Shown here: in pieces, positions 17,721 to 27,426 of the stretch
How the letters are laid out: each line of letters opens with the position of its first letter
Position numbering within the stretch: position 1 is the stretch's first letter
Made by a program: the position numbers and the translations under genes
DNA from: Mycobacterium sp. Z3061
GTDB lineage: Bacteria; Actinomycetota; Actinomycetes; Mycobacteriales; Mycobacteriaceae
Length of the DNA stretch: 64,000 nucleotides
NCBI RefSeq assembly: GCF_031583025.1
Contig: NZ_CP134062.1
Location: 4,216,001 to 4,280,000 of the forward strand
Reading direction: 5' to 3'
The notes under the pieces: model-generated
What the model was told of the DNA's origin: nothing
Database searches by the model: none
What the model saw: only the letters and a program-made list of their open reading frames with translations

Positions 17721-18413
17721 CTACGCCCGCCCCGCCAACCGATCCACATCCACCACTTCACCCCGGTTGATGCTCACCCAGTCGCGCCCGTCCAGATAGG
17801 GGCGCAGGCTGCGCCCGATCAGTTCGGCGTCGGCCGCCGACTTGGGCCGCTGCAACTCGTACACATGCGGCAACGACGCCATGCCCGTGACCACATCCCA
17901 GAGCTTCAGCGCGTCCGCGCCGGCCGGCGGGTCCACCAACACCGGCCCGAACAGGCACTGGCCGTCCAGGAACAACGTCGGCACCCCGTACCCGCCGGCG
18001 TCGACGACTCGTTGGTGCTCGGCACGGACGTCGTCGTGGGTCGATGGGTCCGCTAAAGCAGCATCCAGAACTTCAGCGTCACAACCGATTTCACCAAGCA
18101 GCCGGCGTGCCACCGCAGGATCGTGCGGCTTGCCGCCCAGATCGTGCAGCTCGTGACCGATCGCGGCATACCAACGGTCCAGCAACGCCATGTCGGTGCG
18201 GCGCAATAACGCTCCGACGCGCATCAGTGACCAGCCGTAAGACCAGTCACGTTCCCACGGGTGCTTCTTGCCCTCGACGCGGTTGACCTCTTCGAGACTG
18301 AAGAAGCGCCAGTCGATGGTGATGCCCACCTGCTCGCGAACGTTCCGGATCCAGACCGAGGTCTGGTAGGCGAACGGACACATCGGATCGAAGTGGAAAT
18401 CAACCGTGCTCAT
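17721..18413 (-). CDS. DsbA-fold protein, mycothiol-dependent nitroreductase (Rv2466c)/FrnE-like
   Basis: 230 residues from the ATG giving [16 protein letters not shown]. Thioredoxin-like N-terminus, helical insert, then the cis-Pro loop GVPTLFLDG and FGPVL, and a late [17 protein letters not shown], all typical of this group. The active-site motif here is C12-P-F-A: the resolving Cys of the CPxC form is missing, so it would work by a monothiol mechanism or as a transferase. Last gene of an operon with an unknown protein and a chagasin-like lipoprotein. Confidence 0.8.
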   Translation of the reverse strand: MSTVDFHFDPMCPFAYQTSVWIRNVREQVGITIDWRFFSLEEVNRVEGKKHPWERDWSYGWSLMRVGALLRRTDMALLDRWYAAIGHELHDLGGKPHDPAVARRLLGEIGCDAEVLDAALADPSTHDDVRAEHQRVVDAGGYGVPTLFLDGQCLFGPVLVDPPAGADALKLWDVVTGMASLPHVYELQRPKSAADAELIGRSLRPYLDGRDWVSINRGEVVDVDRLAGRA

Positions 18414-18427
18414 CGCTGGGCTCCTCT

Positions 18428-18895
18428 CTATACGCGGGGACGCACCCCGGCCGCGCGGTACACGAACATCGGCTCCAGCCGGTACTTCACCGTCGCGGCC
18501 GGCAGCCGCTGCAGCACCTCGTCGGGAATCTCCCGCCGATAGCTCAGTTTCATCGTTCCGCTGAAGGCGTGGTCGACTTGGCGCAGATCGATCTCGATCG
18601 ACAAGCCATGCCCCGAGATCGTCGCAATGGCCGGCCCGGGATCGGTGTCCCACGGGCAATCGATGGACCGCAGATTCGGGTCCGCGCCCGTCGGAAAGGT
18701 GGCGACGATCCGCCGCTCGGTGAACGCGAACATGCCGCGATAGCGCGCCACACCCGCGGCCGAGTAGACGCCCGGCACGTGACCGCTGAAGCTGCGGCGC
18801 ACCGGCACCCGCGCTGCCAGGAAGATGACGCCCTCCGCCTCGAGCTCGGCCCGCAAGTCCCCCGGCACATTGGAGAACCTCGGCCAGCGCAGCAC
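18428..18895 (-). CDS. Conserved hypothetical protein
   Basis: 155 residues if started at the GTG overlapping the previous stop (TAGTG, one shared base); the longer frame upstream would run through the lipoprotein gene and is rejected. No signal peptide or membrane helix. It is rich in beta-strand-like segments ([42 protein letters not shown]), which might be a lipocalin- or PH-like barrel; this is a guess. The operon places it between the chagasin-like lipoprotein and the DsbA-fold protein. I do not recognise the family. Confidence 0.65.
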   Translation of the reverse strand: MLRWPRFSNVPGDLRAELEAEGVIFLAARVPVRRSFSGHVPGVYSAAGVARYRGMFAFTERRIVATFPTGADPNLRSIDCPWDTDPGPAIATISGHGLSIEIDLRQVDHAFSGTMKLSYRREIPDEVLQRLPAATVKYRLEPMFVYRAAGVRPRV

Positions 18896-19314
18896 TACTG
18901 CACCGTCACGTTCGCGGTGAAGGTGCACGTCGGCGCGGCATCCCCGACGACGCTGCCGTATTTGGCGACGATTGTCGTCCTGCCGGATTTCAAAGCCGTG
19001 AACGTCCACACCTCGGTGCCGGGTGCGCCCATCCGGTCGGTGTTGCCCCGCACATACTCGTGACTGGCCTGCTTGAGCAGCGCGGCGTCACCGATCTTCG
19101 GGTCGTCTGTCCAGCGGTAGGGGGTGGTGTGGTTGGCGCCCAGCGAAACCTTGAGCGTGTCACCGACCGCGAGCGTGACATCGCGGGTGATCGAGCTCTG
19201 ATTGAGCACGTCGTCGATGGGGACGTCGATGGTTTTGGTCGCCGCCTTGCTCGGGCTCGAACACCCCACGAGCACGAAAAACAGGACGAGGACGGCCAGC
19301 TGCTTGACCTTCAT
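18895..19314 (-). CDS. Chagasin-like (MEROPS I42) protease-inhibitor lipoprotein
   Basis: 139 residues from the ATG giving [18 protein letters not shown]. The lipobox LVGC makes C18 the lipidated residue. The mature domain (about 110 residues) has the I42 pattern: [19 protein letters not shown] corresponds to the NPTTGYxW loop, then [20 protein letters not shown]. Chagasin-type proteins inhibit papain-like cysteine proteases through three loops. It is displayed on the outside of the membrane. Host or self protease target unknown. The TT-P-Y loop departs from the usual TTGY, so inhibition is probable, not certain. Confidence 0.78.
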   Translation of the reverse strand: MKVKQLAVLVLFFVLVGCSSPSKAATKTIDVPIDDVLNQSSITRDVTLAVGDTLKVSLGANHTTPYRWTDDPKIGDAALLKQASHEYVRGNTDRMGAPGTEVWTFTALKSGRTTIVAKYGSVVGDAAPTCTFTANVTVQ

Positions 19315-19466
19315 CAGTGCACCATAGTCCTCCGCGGACCGAGTGTGCGCTGACTGCTTCGAGCGTGCGCCTGCCACCCATAATTCGCCGAAATCGCGCC
19401 GCACACGCGCACCCGAAACAAGCGGCAATACCCGCACACCAGCAAACAGTCCGGTACTTTCAATGC

Positions 19467-20567
19467 GTGTTTGGCATCATTCGGCCCTGCCGTCATCGGC
19501 TCGGCGGCGAACTCACCGCGGCCTGGCGCGCCCAACTCTGCGGCCTGTGTCTGGCGTTGCGCGACGACTACGGTCAGGCCGCGCGAATCGCAACCAACTA
19601 TGACGGCCTGATCGTCTCGCTGTTGGTCGAAGCGCAGTCGACGGCAAAGCCGACGCGCCGCACGGCCGGGCCCTGCCCGTTGCGCGGCATGAAGCGCGCG
19701 GACGTGGCGACCGGCGAGTGCGTGCGACTGGCCGCCGTGGTGTCGCTGGCGCTGGCCGCGGCCAAGGTCCGCGACCACGTCGACGACCGCGACGGCCTGG
19801 TCGGAGTGGCCGCGGTGCGTCCCACCGCGCGGCGAATCGCCGAACGCTGGGTGCGCCGCGGCACCGACACCGGTCACGCGTTGGGCTTCGACGCCGGCGT
19901 ACTGGTCGCCGCGATGGACCGCCAAGCCGAACTGGAAGCATCGGCGGGCCCCGGCAGCTCCCTGCTCACGGTCACCGAACCCACCGAGACCGCCGTCGCC
20001 GCCGCCTTCGCCCACACCGCCGTGCTGGCCGGCCGCCCGGCTAACGAGGCGCCCCTGCGCGAGATCGGGCAGCTGTTCGGACGGGTCGCGCATCTGCTCG
20101 ATGCCGTCGAGGACTACCGCGACGACGTGGCACGCGGCAAGTGGAATCCGTTGGCCGCCACCGGCACAACGCTCGCCGAGGCGCGCACGCTGTGCGACGA
20201 CGCGGTGCTCGGCATCCAGCTCGCGCTGGCCGACGTCGACTTCACCGACGGCCGGCTGCCGAAGCGCCTGCTGACCAAGGAACTCCGGCGCTCCGTCTCG
20301 CGCACCTTCGACCCCAAAGGCAACTACCCCGACGGCACCCCGCACGGTCAGCAGGACGGCATCAACTTCGGCCCGCAGGCTTTCGGCAACTACCCCGGAG
20401 CGCCCGAGGAACTGCCGCCGGAAATGCAGCCCAAACCCAAACGAGGGTGCTGGGACAGCTGCACCGACGCCTGCTGCTGTGAGTGCGAATGCGACTGCTG
20501 CTGCGACACCTGCTGCGAGGGCGACAGCTGCTGCTGCGACTGCGGAGACTGCTGCGACTGCAATTGA
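19467..20567 (+). CDS. DUF5685-type protein with a very cysteine-rich tail
   Basis: 366 residues from the GTG giving (V)FGIIRPCRHRL; the 50 codons upstream overlap the divergent lipoprotein promoter and look non-coding. The N-terminus holds Cys pairs (RPCRHRL, QLCGLCLALRDDYG) typical of the family. The helical body runs to about residue 325. The last 38 residues contain 19 cysteines in CC and CCC blocks separated by acidic residues (DACCCECECDCCCDTCCEG), resembling a metallothionein. Metal binding is inferred; the family's role is not known to me. Confidence 0.8.
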   Translation: MFGIIRPCRHRLGGELTAAWRAQLCGLCLALRDDYGQAARIATNYDGLIVSLLVEAQSTAKPTRRTAGPCPLRGMKRADVATGECVRLAAVVSLALAAAKVRDHVDDRDGLVGVAAVRPTARRIAERWVRRGTDTGHALGFDAGVLVAAMDRQAELEASAGPGSSLLTVTEPTETAVAAAFAHTAVLAGRPANEAPLREIGQLFGRVAHLLDAVEDYRDDVARGKWNPLAATGTTLAEARTLCDDAVLGIQLALADVDFTDGRLPKRLLTKELRRSVSRTFDPKGNYPDGTPHGQQDGINFGPQAFGNYPGAPEELPPEMQPKPKRGCWDSCTDACCCECECDCCCDTCCEGDSCCCDCGDCCDCN

Positions 20568-20607
20568 AGCAGCACCAGTCGGGCCGACTGTTTAATCCTG
20601 CGCAAAG

Positions 20608-22212
20608 ATGGGACAGGTGTTTGCGCTTGTTCTCATCGTTGCGCTCGTTACCACCGTGGTCCTGGGCACCCTCCTGGGCCGGCGGTTCCGGGTCGGTCCC
20701 CCGGTCCTGCTCATCTTCCTCGGGGCGCTGCTCGGGCTGATCCCCCGCTTCGCACACGTCCACATCGAGGGCGAACTGGTGCTGCTGCTGTTCCTGCCGG
20801 CAATCCTGTACTGGGAGAGCCTGAACACCAGCTTCCGCGAGATCAAAAACAACATGCGGGTCATCGTGATGACCAGCATCGGCCTGGTCATCGCCACAGC
20901 CTTCGCGGTGTCCGCGGCGGCCCGGGCCATGGGCATGGAATCCCACGCGGCCGCGGTGCTGGGCGCCGTACTGTCGCCCACCGACGCGGCGGCGGTGGCC
21001 GGCCTCGCGAAGAAACTGCCGCGCCGGTCGCTGACCATATTGCGCGGCGAGAGCCTCATCAACGACGGCACCGCGCTGGTGCTGTTCGGGGTGACCGTGT
21101 CGGTCGCGGTCGGCGGCGGCGAGGTCGGCCCGCTGGCACTCACGCTGCGGTTCATCTACTCCTACCTCGGCGGCATCCTCGCCGGGCTGATCGTCGGCGG
21201 ACTGGTGACGCTGCTGCGCCGCCGCATCGACGCACCGCTGGAGGAGGGCGCGCTGAGCCTGCTCACACCGTTCGCCGCGTTCCTGCTCGCCGAGACCACG
21301 CACTGCAGCGGTGTGGTCGCGGTCCTGGTGTCCGCGCTGATGCTCACCTACGTCAGCCCGCGGGTCATCCGGGCCCGCTCACGACTGCAGTCGTATGCGT
21401 TCTGGGACATCACCACATTCCTGCTCAACGGTTCGCTGTGGGTGTTCGTCGGCGTCCAGATCCCCAACGCCATGCGTGGAATCGCCGACGTCCACGGCGG
21501 AATCCGGCACGCCGTCTACCTGGCTTTCGCGGTGTGCGGTGTGGTCATCGCGACGCGTTTCCTCTGGGTCGAACTGACCACCGTCCTGGGGCTGGCCATC
21601 GACAAATCCGCGCACCGGGACACCCGTCACGTTCCCTTCCGCCAGCGCAGCGTCACCAGCTGGGCCGGTTTCCGCGGTGCGGTCTCGCTGGCCGCCGCGC
21701 TGGCCGTCCCACTGGAAACCCACACCGGCGCACCGTTTCCCGACCGCAACCTGATCATCTTCGTGGTCACCGTCGTCATCCTGACGACAGTCCTCATCCA
21801 GGGCAGCACCCTGCCCCTGGTGGTCCGGTGGGCGCGGCTGCCCGAAGACGTCGCCCGCGCCGAGGAAGTGCAGTTGGCTCGCACCCGCGGCGCCGAAGTC
21901 GCGCTGGAAGTGCTGCCGCAGGTCGCCGCCGAGGTCGGAGTCGGGCCCAAGATAATGGCCCGCCTGCAGAAGGAATACGAAGAGAAGGCGCGACTGGCCG
22001 AAGCCGACGGCGACGATTCCGACGACAGCAACCACCTGACCGAGGCGCGGGACAAGATCCGCGAGGTGCACCTGCGGGTGCTCGACCGCAAACGCCAGGC
22101 CATCACCGAACTGCGCAACCAGCGCCAGATCGACGACATCGTGCTGCGCGAGATCCAGGAGACCATGGACCTGGAAGAGGTACGGCTGCTCGGTCCGGCC
22201 GACGTGGAGTAG
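20608..22212 (+). CDS. Na+/H+ antiporter, CPA1 (NhaP/YjcE-like)
   Basis: 534 residues with 12 or so membrane helices. The ion-binding helices are recognisable: VLSPTDAAAVAG and LRGESLINDGTALVLFG. A hydrophilic C-terminal tail of about 120 residues, with charged and coiled-coil-like stretches (DKIREVHLRVLDRKRQAITEL), lies in the cytoplasm. It exchanges Na+ or K+ for protons at the inner membrane. The acetolactate synthase gene starts 92 bases downstream on the same strand; a shared role in pH control is possible. Confidence 0.9.
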   Translation: MGQVFALVLIVALVTTVVLGTLLGRRFRVGPPVLLIFLGALLGLIPRFAHVHIEGELVLLLFLPAILYWESLNTSFREIKNNMRVIVMTSIGLVIATAFAVSAAARAMGMESHAAAVLGAVLSPTDAAAVAGLAKKLPRRSLTILRGESLINDGTALVLFGVTVSVAVGGGEVGPLALTLRFIYSYLGGILAGLIVGGLVTLLRRRIDAPLEEGALSLLTPFAAFLLAETTHCSGVVAVLVSALMLTYVSPRVIRARSRLQSYAFWDITTFLLNGSLWVFVGVQIPNAMRGIADVHGGIRHAVYLAFAVCGVVIATRFLWVELTTVLGLAIDKSAHRDTRHVPFRQRSVTSWAGFRGAVSLAAALAVPLETHTGAPFPDRNLIIFVVTVVILTTVLIQGSTLPLVVRWARLPEDVARAEEVQLARTRGAEVALEVLPQVAAEVGVGPKIMARLQKEYEEKARLAEADGDDSDDSNHLTEARDKIREVHLRVLDRKRQAITELRNQRQIDDIVLREIQETMDLEEVRLLGPADVE

Positions 22213-22304
22213 GGTTCGGTTAATCGCCTGAGCGACAGACGAATTCGCGTCAGACGATGCGTTGCAGAGGGCGCTGCGCCGCTGGTTCGGGTAGCGTCCT
22301 TGGC

Positions 22305-23969
22305 GTGACGTCCGTGCGCAGCGCCCAGAAGATCGTCGACGTGCTGTCCGCGCAGGGTGTGCCGTACGTCTTCGGGGTGCCGGGCGCCAAGATCGACGCC
22401 GTCTACGACGCGCTACTCGACGGCGGCCCCGACGTGGTGGTGTGCCGGCACGAACAGAACGCCGCGTTCATGGCCGCCGCCGTCGGCCGGCTCACCGGCA
22501 TTCCCGGCGTCGTGCTGGTCACCTCCGGGCCCGGCACCGCTAATCTGGCCACCGGCCTGCTCACCGCCAACACCGAACAGGATCCGGTGGTGGCGCTCTG
22601 CGGCGCGGTGCAGCGCGAGGACCGGCTCAAACGCACCCACCAGTCGATGGACGCCGCCGCGCTGTTGCGCACGGTCACCAAGTACACCGGCGAGATCGAC
22701 CATCCCGACAACGCCGCCGAGGCCGCCGTGTCCGCGTTCCGCGCCGCGCTGACCGAACCGTGTGGTGCGGCCGCGGTTGTCCTGCCCGCCGACGTGCTGG
22801 CCGCCCCGACCACCGCCGGCATCGCCACGGCGTTGCCGATTCCCCCGCTCGCGGCGGCCCCCTCGGGGTTGGTGACGGGGGCGGCCGAGCTGATCCGCAC
22901 CGCGCAGCGACCGGCGCTGCTGGTCGGCATCCGCGGCGCCGATCCCGAAACCTGCACCGCATTAAGGGGTTTCGTGGCCGCGACCGGACTGCCCGTCGTG
23001 GAGACATTCCAAGCCGCCGGCGTCATCTCCCGAGAGCTGGAGGACTGCTTCCTGGGCCGGGTGGGACTGTTCCGCAACCAGCCCGGCGACGTCATCGTGG
23101 CCCACGCCGACGTCATCGTCACCATCGGCTACGACGCAGTGGAATACGACCCGGTGCTGTGGAACAACAATGTCGACCGCACGATCGTGCACATCGACTC
23201 CATCCCCGCCGACGTCGACAACCACTATCTGCCGACGGTGGAACTGCGCGGCGATATCGCGGCGACACTCACCGCGTTGACGGACTCGCTGACCGGGTTC
23301 GCGCCGGCCAGCGACTACCAGAACGAGATCGCCGTCCAGCGAAACGCGTTGGCGCACATCGACAATGCCGCGCGCGACCAGCCCCCGGCCGGCCCGGGCC
23401 TGAACCCGGTCGCGGTGGTGCTGCGGCTGCGCGAAGAGCTCGACGACACCGCGACCATCGCCTGTGACATCGGCTCGGTCTACATCTACATGGCCCGGCA
23501 CTTCCGCGTCTACGAGCCGCGCCGACTGCTGTTCTCCAACGGCCAGCAGACTCTCGGGGTCGCGTTGCCCTGGGCGATGGCCGCCTGCCTGGTCCGGCCG
23601 GGCACGCCCGTCGTCTCGGTGTCCGGCGACGGCGGCTTCCTGTTCTCTGCGCAGGAACTCGAGACCGCCACCCGGCTCGGTTTGACGTTCACCCACATCA
23701 TCTTCCGCGACAACAGCTACGACATGGTCGGCTTCCAGGAAGAGCTCAAGTACGGCCGCAAGTCCGGAGTGCAGCTCGGCGACTACGACGTGGTCTCCTA
23801 CGCGAAGGCATTCGGCGCACGCGGCTACCGGGTACACAGCCTCGAAGAATTCGGCTCGGTCCTGCGACAGGCGCTGGCCGAACCCGGTCCCTCGTTGATC
23901 GACGTCCCGGTCGACTACAGCCACAACGTCGATCTGGCCGCCCACCTGCACGACGACACGTTCGAATGA
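22305..23969 (+). CDS. alsS: Acetolactate synthase, catabolic AlsS type
   Basis: 554 residues from the GTG giving (V)[13 protein letters not shown]. Thiamine-diphosphate enzyme with the activating Glu in [11 protein letters not shown], the glycine-rich [12 protein letters not shown], and the diphosphate motif [20 protein letters not shown] ending in [20 protein letters not shown] and [20 protein letters not shown] are typical of the FAD-independent AlsS group, not of IlvB. It condenses two pyruvates to acetolactate. The decarboxylase gene overlaps its stop by 4 bases, so the pair makes acetoin. Confidence 0.9.
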   Translation: MTSVRSAQKIVDVLSAQGVPYVFGVPGAKIDAVYDALLDGGPDVVVCRHEQNAAFMAAAVGRLTGIPGVVLVTSGPGTANLATGLLTANTEQDPVVALCGAVQREDRLKRTHQSMDAAALLRTVTKYTGEIDHPDNAAEAAVSAFRAALTEPCGAAAVVLPADVLAAPTTAGIATALPIPPLAAAPSGLVTGAAELIRTAQRPALLVGIRGADPETCTALRGFVAATGLPVVETFQAAGVISRELEDCFLGRVGLFRNQPGDVIVAHADVIVTIGYDAVEYDPVLWNNNVDRTIVHIDSIPADVDNHYLPTVELRGDIAATLTALTDSLTGFAPASDYQNEIAVQRNALAHIDNAARDQPPAGPGLNPVAVVLRLREELDDTATIACDIGSVYIYMARHFRVYEPRRLLFSNGQQTLGVALPWAMAACLVRPGTPVVSVSGDGGFLFSAQELETATRLGLTFTHIIFRDNSYDMVGFQEELKYGRKSGVQLGDYDVVSYAKAFGARGYRVHSLEEFGSVLRQALAEPGPSLIDVPVDYSHNVDLAAHLHDDTFE

Positions 23970-24727
23970 GCACCGCACGCGAGCACTTCCGCCGTTGGGC
24001 CACAGCCCTTCTCGGCCATGATGCCGAGGTGTATCAGTACTCCACCATCGGCGCACTGCTCGACGGCGTGTACGACGGTGAGGCCACCGTGGCCGACATC
24101 CTGCAGCACGGCGACTTCGGGCTGGGCACCTTCAATCACCTCGACGGCGAGATGGTGATCCTCGACGGGGTCTGCTACCGGTTGCGCGCGGACGGAACCG
24201 CTTCTCGCGCGGCGCAAACCGACTGCACACCGTTCGCGGCGATCACCCGGTTCCACCGCGACTTCGGCATCGCGATCACCGAACGCACCGACCGCGCCGC
24301 GGTGATCGCCGCCATCGACCAGCGGATCGCCAGCACCAACCTGATCTACGCGATCAGGGTCACCGGCCATTTCGCCGACCTGCACACCCGCACCGTGATG
24401 GAACAGCAGCAGCCGTATCCACCGCTGACCGAAGCGACCGAAGGCCAGGCCGAAACCCGGTTCACCGATGTGTCGGGCACCCTGGTCGGCTTTCGCACCC
24501 CCGACTTCGAACAGGGCATTTCCGTCGCGGGCTATCACCTGCACTTCCTCAACGACGACCGCACCGCCGGCGGCCACGTGCTCGATTTCACGCTGGAGCG
24601 CGGCGACGTCGCCGTCAGCGGAGCATCCCAGTTGCACCTCAGCCTGCCGACCTCCGGCGCGTTCCTGCAGGCGCGGTTGTCCGCGGACGACATAGGCGAT
24701 CAGATCACGAAAGCCGAAGGCAGCTAA
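23966..24727 (+). CDS. budA: Alpha-acetolactate decarboxylase
   Basis: 253 residues; its ATG overlaps the alsS stop (ATGA). Family motifs: [58 protein letters not shown] followed by HLHF, and GGHVLDF. The two His of HLH and the His of GGH are the zinc ligands. It converts acetolactate to acetoin in the cytoplasm. Also called alsD. No butanediol dehydrogenase is adjacent. Confidence 0.93.
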   Translation: MSTAREHFRRWATALLGHDAEVYQYSTIGALLDGVYDGEATVADILQHGDFGLGTFNHLDGEMVILDGVCYRLRADGTASRAAQTDCTPFAAITRFHRDFGIAITERTDRAAVIAAIDQRIASTNLIYAIRVTGHFADLHTRTVMEQQQPYPPLTEATEGQAETRFTDVSGTLVGFRTPDFEQGISVAGYHLHFLNDDRTAGGHVLDFTLERGDVAVSGASQLHLSLPTSGAFLQARLSADDIGDQITKAEGS

Positions 24728-25974
24728 CCGGTACTGCACGGAAGTCGTTTGATGCCATGGAAGAACGACGACCTCAGCCGGTCCGGCTCGCCGGTCACGC
24801 TCAGCCCTGGCACATTCGGATACAGCTCCTCGAGCATGACCCGCAGCTCCAGCCGGGCGAGTTGGGCGCCCAGGCAGAAGTGCACTCCACCACCGCCGAA
24901 CGCGGCATGCCCGGCATCCGTTCGGGTGACGTCGAATTCGTCGGCCCGGTCGAACACCTCCTCGTCGCGATTGGCGGACAGATAGTGCATCAGCACCCAG
25001 TCACCGGCGGGGATCCGCTGCCCGCGGATCTCGACGTCACGGGTGACGGTGCGGCGGAAGTGCATCACCGGGCTGGCCCAGCGCAGCAGTTCCTCGACCG
25101 CCGGCTTGACGGCATCGGGGTCGCGGGCCAGCAGCGCCTGCTGCTCGGGGTGTTGTGACAGCGCTAAGATGCCGTGGCTGAGGGTGTTTCGGGTGGTCTC
25201 GTTGCCGGCGATGGCCAGCAGCAGGAAGAATTCGTTGAGCTGGTCGCGGTTGAGCTTCTCGCCGTCCACCTCGGCGCCCAGCAGGGCTGACAGAATGTCG
25301 TCGGTCGGCCCGTGCGTGCGCCGGTGCTTGACCAGTTCGCCGCAGTAGCGGAACATCTCGGCGGCCGCCTGCCCCAGTGCCTCCGGTGTGGGCGCGTAGT
25401 CGGGGTCTTCGATGCCCAGCGTGCCGATCGCGTTACTCCACCGGAACACCTCCATCCGGTCTTCGGCCGGCACCCCCAGCACGTCGGCGATCACCTGCAG
25501 CGACATCTCCGCGGAAATGTCCGGCACGGCGTCGAATTCACCCTTCTCGGTGATGTCGGCGACGATGTTGCGGGCGACCTGGCGCATGTGCGGCTCCAGC
25601 CGCAGCACGTTGCGGGCCGTGAAGCCCTGGTTGATCAGCTTGCGGTAGTGCACATGTCGTGGCGGGTCGATGCCCGGCAGCATCGCCGAGGTGGGCCCGG
25701 CCTCGACCTCGACCAGGGTGTTGCCCCGGCTGCTGGTGAAGGTGTCGGTGTCGCGGCTGACCAGTCGCACGTCGGCGTGTTTGGTCAACAGCCACGCCCG
25801 GGGCAGGCCGGACATCTGCACCGGGTGCACCGGCGCGTCCGCGCGCAACCGGGTCATCGCGTCGAACGGGGCGCCGGCGACGAACGTGTCGGGGTTCAGC
25901 ACCGCCGCGGCGTCGCGATCGGCCTGCGTTTCCTGGTTCTCCACCACCAGTGACCCCAGCTTTGGAACGGTCAT
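24724..25974 (-). CDS. Cytochrome P450
   Basis: 416 residues from the ATG that overlaps the TetR stop (ATGA). I-helix AIAGNETTRN, ExxR in VEELLRW, haem loop FGGGGVHFCLGAQLARLELR. The GNETTR motif and loop resemble the mycobacterial sterol and terpenoid P450s (CYP124/125/142 group), but assignment needs alignment. Co-transcribed with the TetR gene, so probably part of a substrate-induced unit with the divergent LLM oxidoreductase. Confidence 0.92.
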   Translation of the reverse strand: MTVPKLGSLVVENQETQADRDAAAVLNPDTFVAGAPFDAMTRLRADAPVHPVQMSGLPRAWLLTKHADVRLVSRDTDTFTSSRGNTLVEVEAGPTSAMLPGIDPPRHVHYRKLINQGFTARNVLRLEPHMRQVARNIVADITEKGEFDAVPDISAEMSLQVIADVLGVPAEDRMEVFRWSNAIGTLGIEDPDYAPTPEALGQAAAEMFRYCGELVKHRRTHGPTDDILSALLGAEVDGEKLNRDQLNEFFLLLAIAGNETTRNTLSHGILALSQHPEQQALLARDPDAVKPAVEELLRWASPVMHFRRTVTRDVEIRGQRIPAGDWVLMHYLSANRDEEVFDRADEFDVTRTDAGHAAFGGGGVHFCLGAQLARLELRVMLEELYPNVPGLSVTGEPDRLRSSFFHGIKRLPCSTG

Positions 25975-26522
25975 GACTCCCCCTCGGATGCCTTGATGCC
26001 GGCGATGATCACGTCCAGGCCGGCCCGAAAACGCTTGGTGGATGACGGTTTGCCGCGGGCTTCGTCCAGGCTCACCGAGCCCAGCAGGTAGGTGTAGAGC
26101 ACCGTGTGCGCGGCCGCGGCAACGGATTTGGCGAGCCCCGCTTCGGCGAGCAGCGAGCGGCTGAGCCGGTCCAGGCGGCGGGCCCGCTCCCCGCCGCCGC
26201 GGGTCTGCAGGATGCCCGCTATCCCGGGCACACCGAGCATGACTTCGCGTGCCGCGCAATAGAGTTCGGCCAGCCGGATGTCCCAGGGTCCGGCCTCGGG
26301 CATCGGGATGCCGGCCAGCACCGACTCGGCGAGCAGGTCCAGCGCAGCCTGTTTGCCCGGCACGTGGTAGTAGACCGATGGCACCGCGGCGCCGAGTTCG
26401 GCCGCCAGCTCGCGCATCGTCACCTGCTGCACCCCAACGCGCCGCGCCAGGGTGTGCAGCGAGGACACCACCTGGGTGCGGTCCAGCTCGCCGTAGGCGC
26501 GCCGCGCCGTCATTCGAGCCAT
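25971..26522 (-). CDS. TetR-family regulator
   Basis: 183 residues from the ATG at 26522 (MARMTARRAYG; ATG 26513 is the alternative). Helix-turn-helix TMRELAAELGAAVPSVYYHV. The C-terminal domain is of the TetR_C type (YTYLLGSVSLDE). The longer frame upstream would read through the divergent gene's promoter and is rejected. Three copies of ATTCGA/TCGAAT in the 38-base divergent gap are its probable operator. Confidence 0.88.
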   Translation of the reverse strand: MARMTARRAYGELDRTQVVSSLHTLARRVGVQQVTMRELAAELGAAVPSVYYHVPGKQAALDLLAESVLAGIPMPEAGPWDIRLAELYCAAREVMLGVPGIAGILQTRGGGERARRLDRLSRSLLAEAGLAKSVAAAAHTVLYTYLLGSVSLDEARGKPSSTKRFRAGLDVIIAGIKASEGES

Positions 26523-26551
26523 GTTCGAATCAATTCGAGCACTGTTAGAAT
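26512..26551. promoter_or_regulatory. Divergent TetR operator and leaderless promoter
   Basis: ATTCGA (26512-26517), TCGAAT (26525-26530) and ATTCGA (26533-26538) form overlapping inverted repeats; TCGAAT-CA-ATTCGA is a perfect 14-base palindrome. To the right, TAGAAT (26546-26551) is a -10 nine bases before the ATG at 26560, implying a leaderless or near-leaderless transcript. The sites also cover the regulator's own start, so it should repress both directions. Confidence 0.6.
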
Positions 26552-26559
26552 CTAGCGCG

Positions 26560-27426
26560 ATGAGCACGCTGCCCGCAAAGTTGTCCATCTCCACGCCCGT
26601 GGTGACGATGTTCCCCGGGGTGAGCGCCGACTGGGAGGTCGATGCGTCGATCGAGGACATCGCGCAAGTCGCCGAAGCGGCGGACCGACTCGGCTATCAC
26701 CATCTGACGTGCAGTGAGCACATCGCACTGCCCGCCGCCGAGCAGGCCCGCCGCGGCGCGCGTTACTGGGACCCGCTGGCCACGTTCGGTTTTCTGGCGG
26801 CCCGCACCCAGCGAATCCGGTTGGCCACCAACGTGTTGGTGCTGGGCTACCACCATCCGCTGGAGATCGCCAAGCGCTACGGCACCCTGGACAAGGTCAG
26901 CAACGGCCGCCTCATCCTCGGTGTCGGCGTCGGCTCGCTGAAAGAGGAGTTCGACTTGATCGGCGCCCCGTTCGAGGACCGCGGCGCGCGCGGAGACGAC
27001 GCGGTGCGGGCGCTTCGTGCGGCGCTGTCGGTGGCCGAGCCCGCCTACCACGGCGAGTTCTATTCATTCGACGGCATGGTCGTCGACCCGTGTGCGGTGC
27101 AGCCTCGGGTGCCGTTGTGGATCGGCGGCCGCACGCTGCGGTCGCTGCGCCGGGCCGTCAACCTGGCCGACGGCTGGGCGCCGTTCAACGTGAGCCTGCC
27201 CCAGGCGCGGGAATGGCTGGACCGCTGCGACCGTCCACCCGACTTCGACGTGGTGCTGGGACCGGCGCACCGGCTGGATCCGCTCAACGAGCCCGATCGC
27301 GCCCGCGACCTGATCGCCGAGACGGTGGCACACGGTGCCACCATCGTCAGCGCCACCTTCCGGCACGATTCCCTGCAGCACTACCTGGAGAACCTGCACG
27401 CACTCGCCGAACTGAACGCCGGATGA
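26560..27426 (+). CDS. LLM-class flavin-dependent oxidoreductase (F420-type)
   Basis: 288 residues, luciferase-like TIM barrel. LGYHHLTCSEHIALP, RIRLATNVLVLGYHHPLEIAKRYGTLDKVSNGRLILGVGVG and the later PLWIGGRTLRSLRRAVNLADGW match mycobacterial F420-dependent members. Start chosen at ATG 26560 because the upstream codons contain the operator. Its stop overlaps the next start (ATGA). Divergent from a TetR-P450 operon, which suggests joint oxidation of one substrate. Confidence 0.88.
   Translation: MSTLPAKLSISTPVVTMFPGVSADWEVDASIEDIAQVAEAADRLGYHHLTCSEHIALPAAEQARRGARYWDPLATFGFLAARTQRIRLATNVLVLGYHHPLEIAKRYGTLDKVSNGRLILGVGVGSLKEEFDLIGAPFEDRGARGDDAVRALRAALSVAEPAYHGEFYSFDGMVVDPCAVQPRVPLWIGGRTLRSLRRAVNLADGWAPFNVSLPQAREWLDRCDRPPDFDVVLGPAHRLDPLNEPDRARDLIAETVAHGATIVSATFRHDSLQHYLENLHALAELNAG

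Noticed and set aside
19314..20345. Minus-strand frame opposite the DUF5685 gene
   Set aside because: Arg/Gln/Gly-rich antisense product with no family features; the plus-strand frame has clear conserved Cys motifs.
20362..21303. Minus-strand frame opposite the Cys-rich tail and antiporter start
   Set aside because: Gln/His/Arg-rich shadow; the antiporter helices and motifs are on the plus strand.
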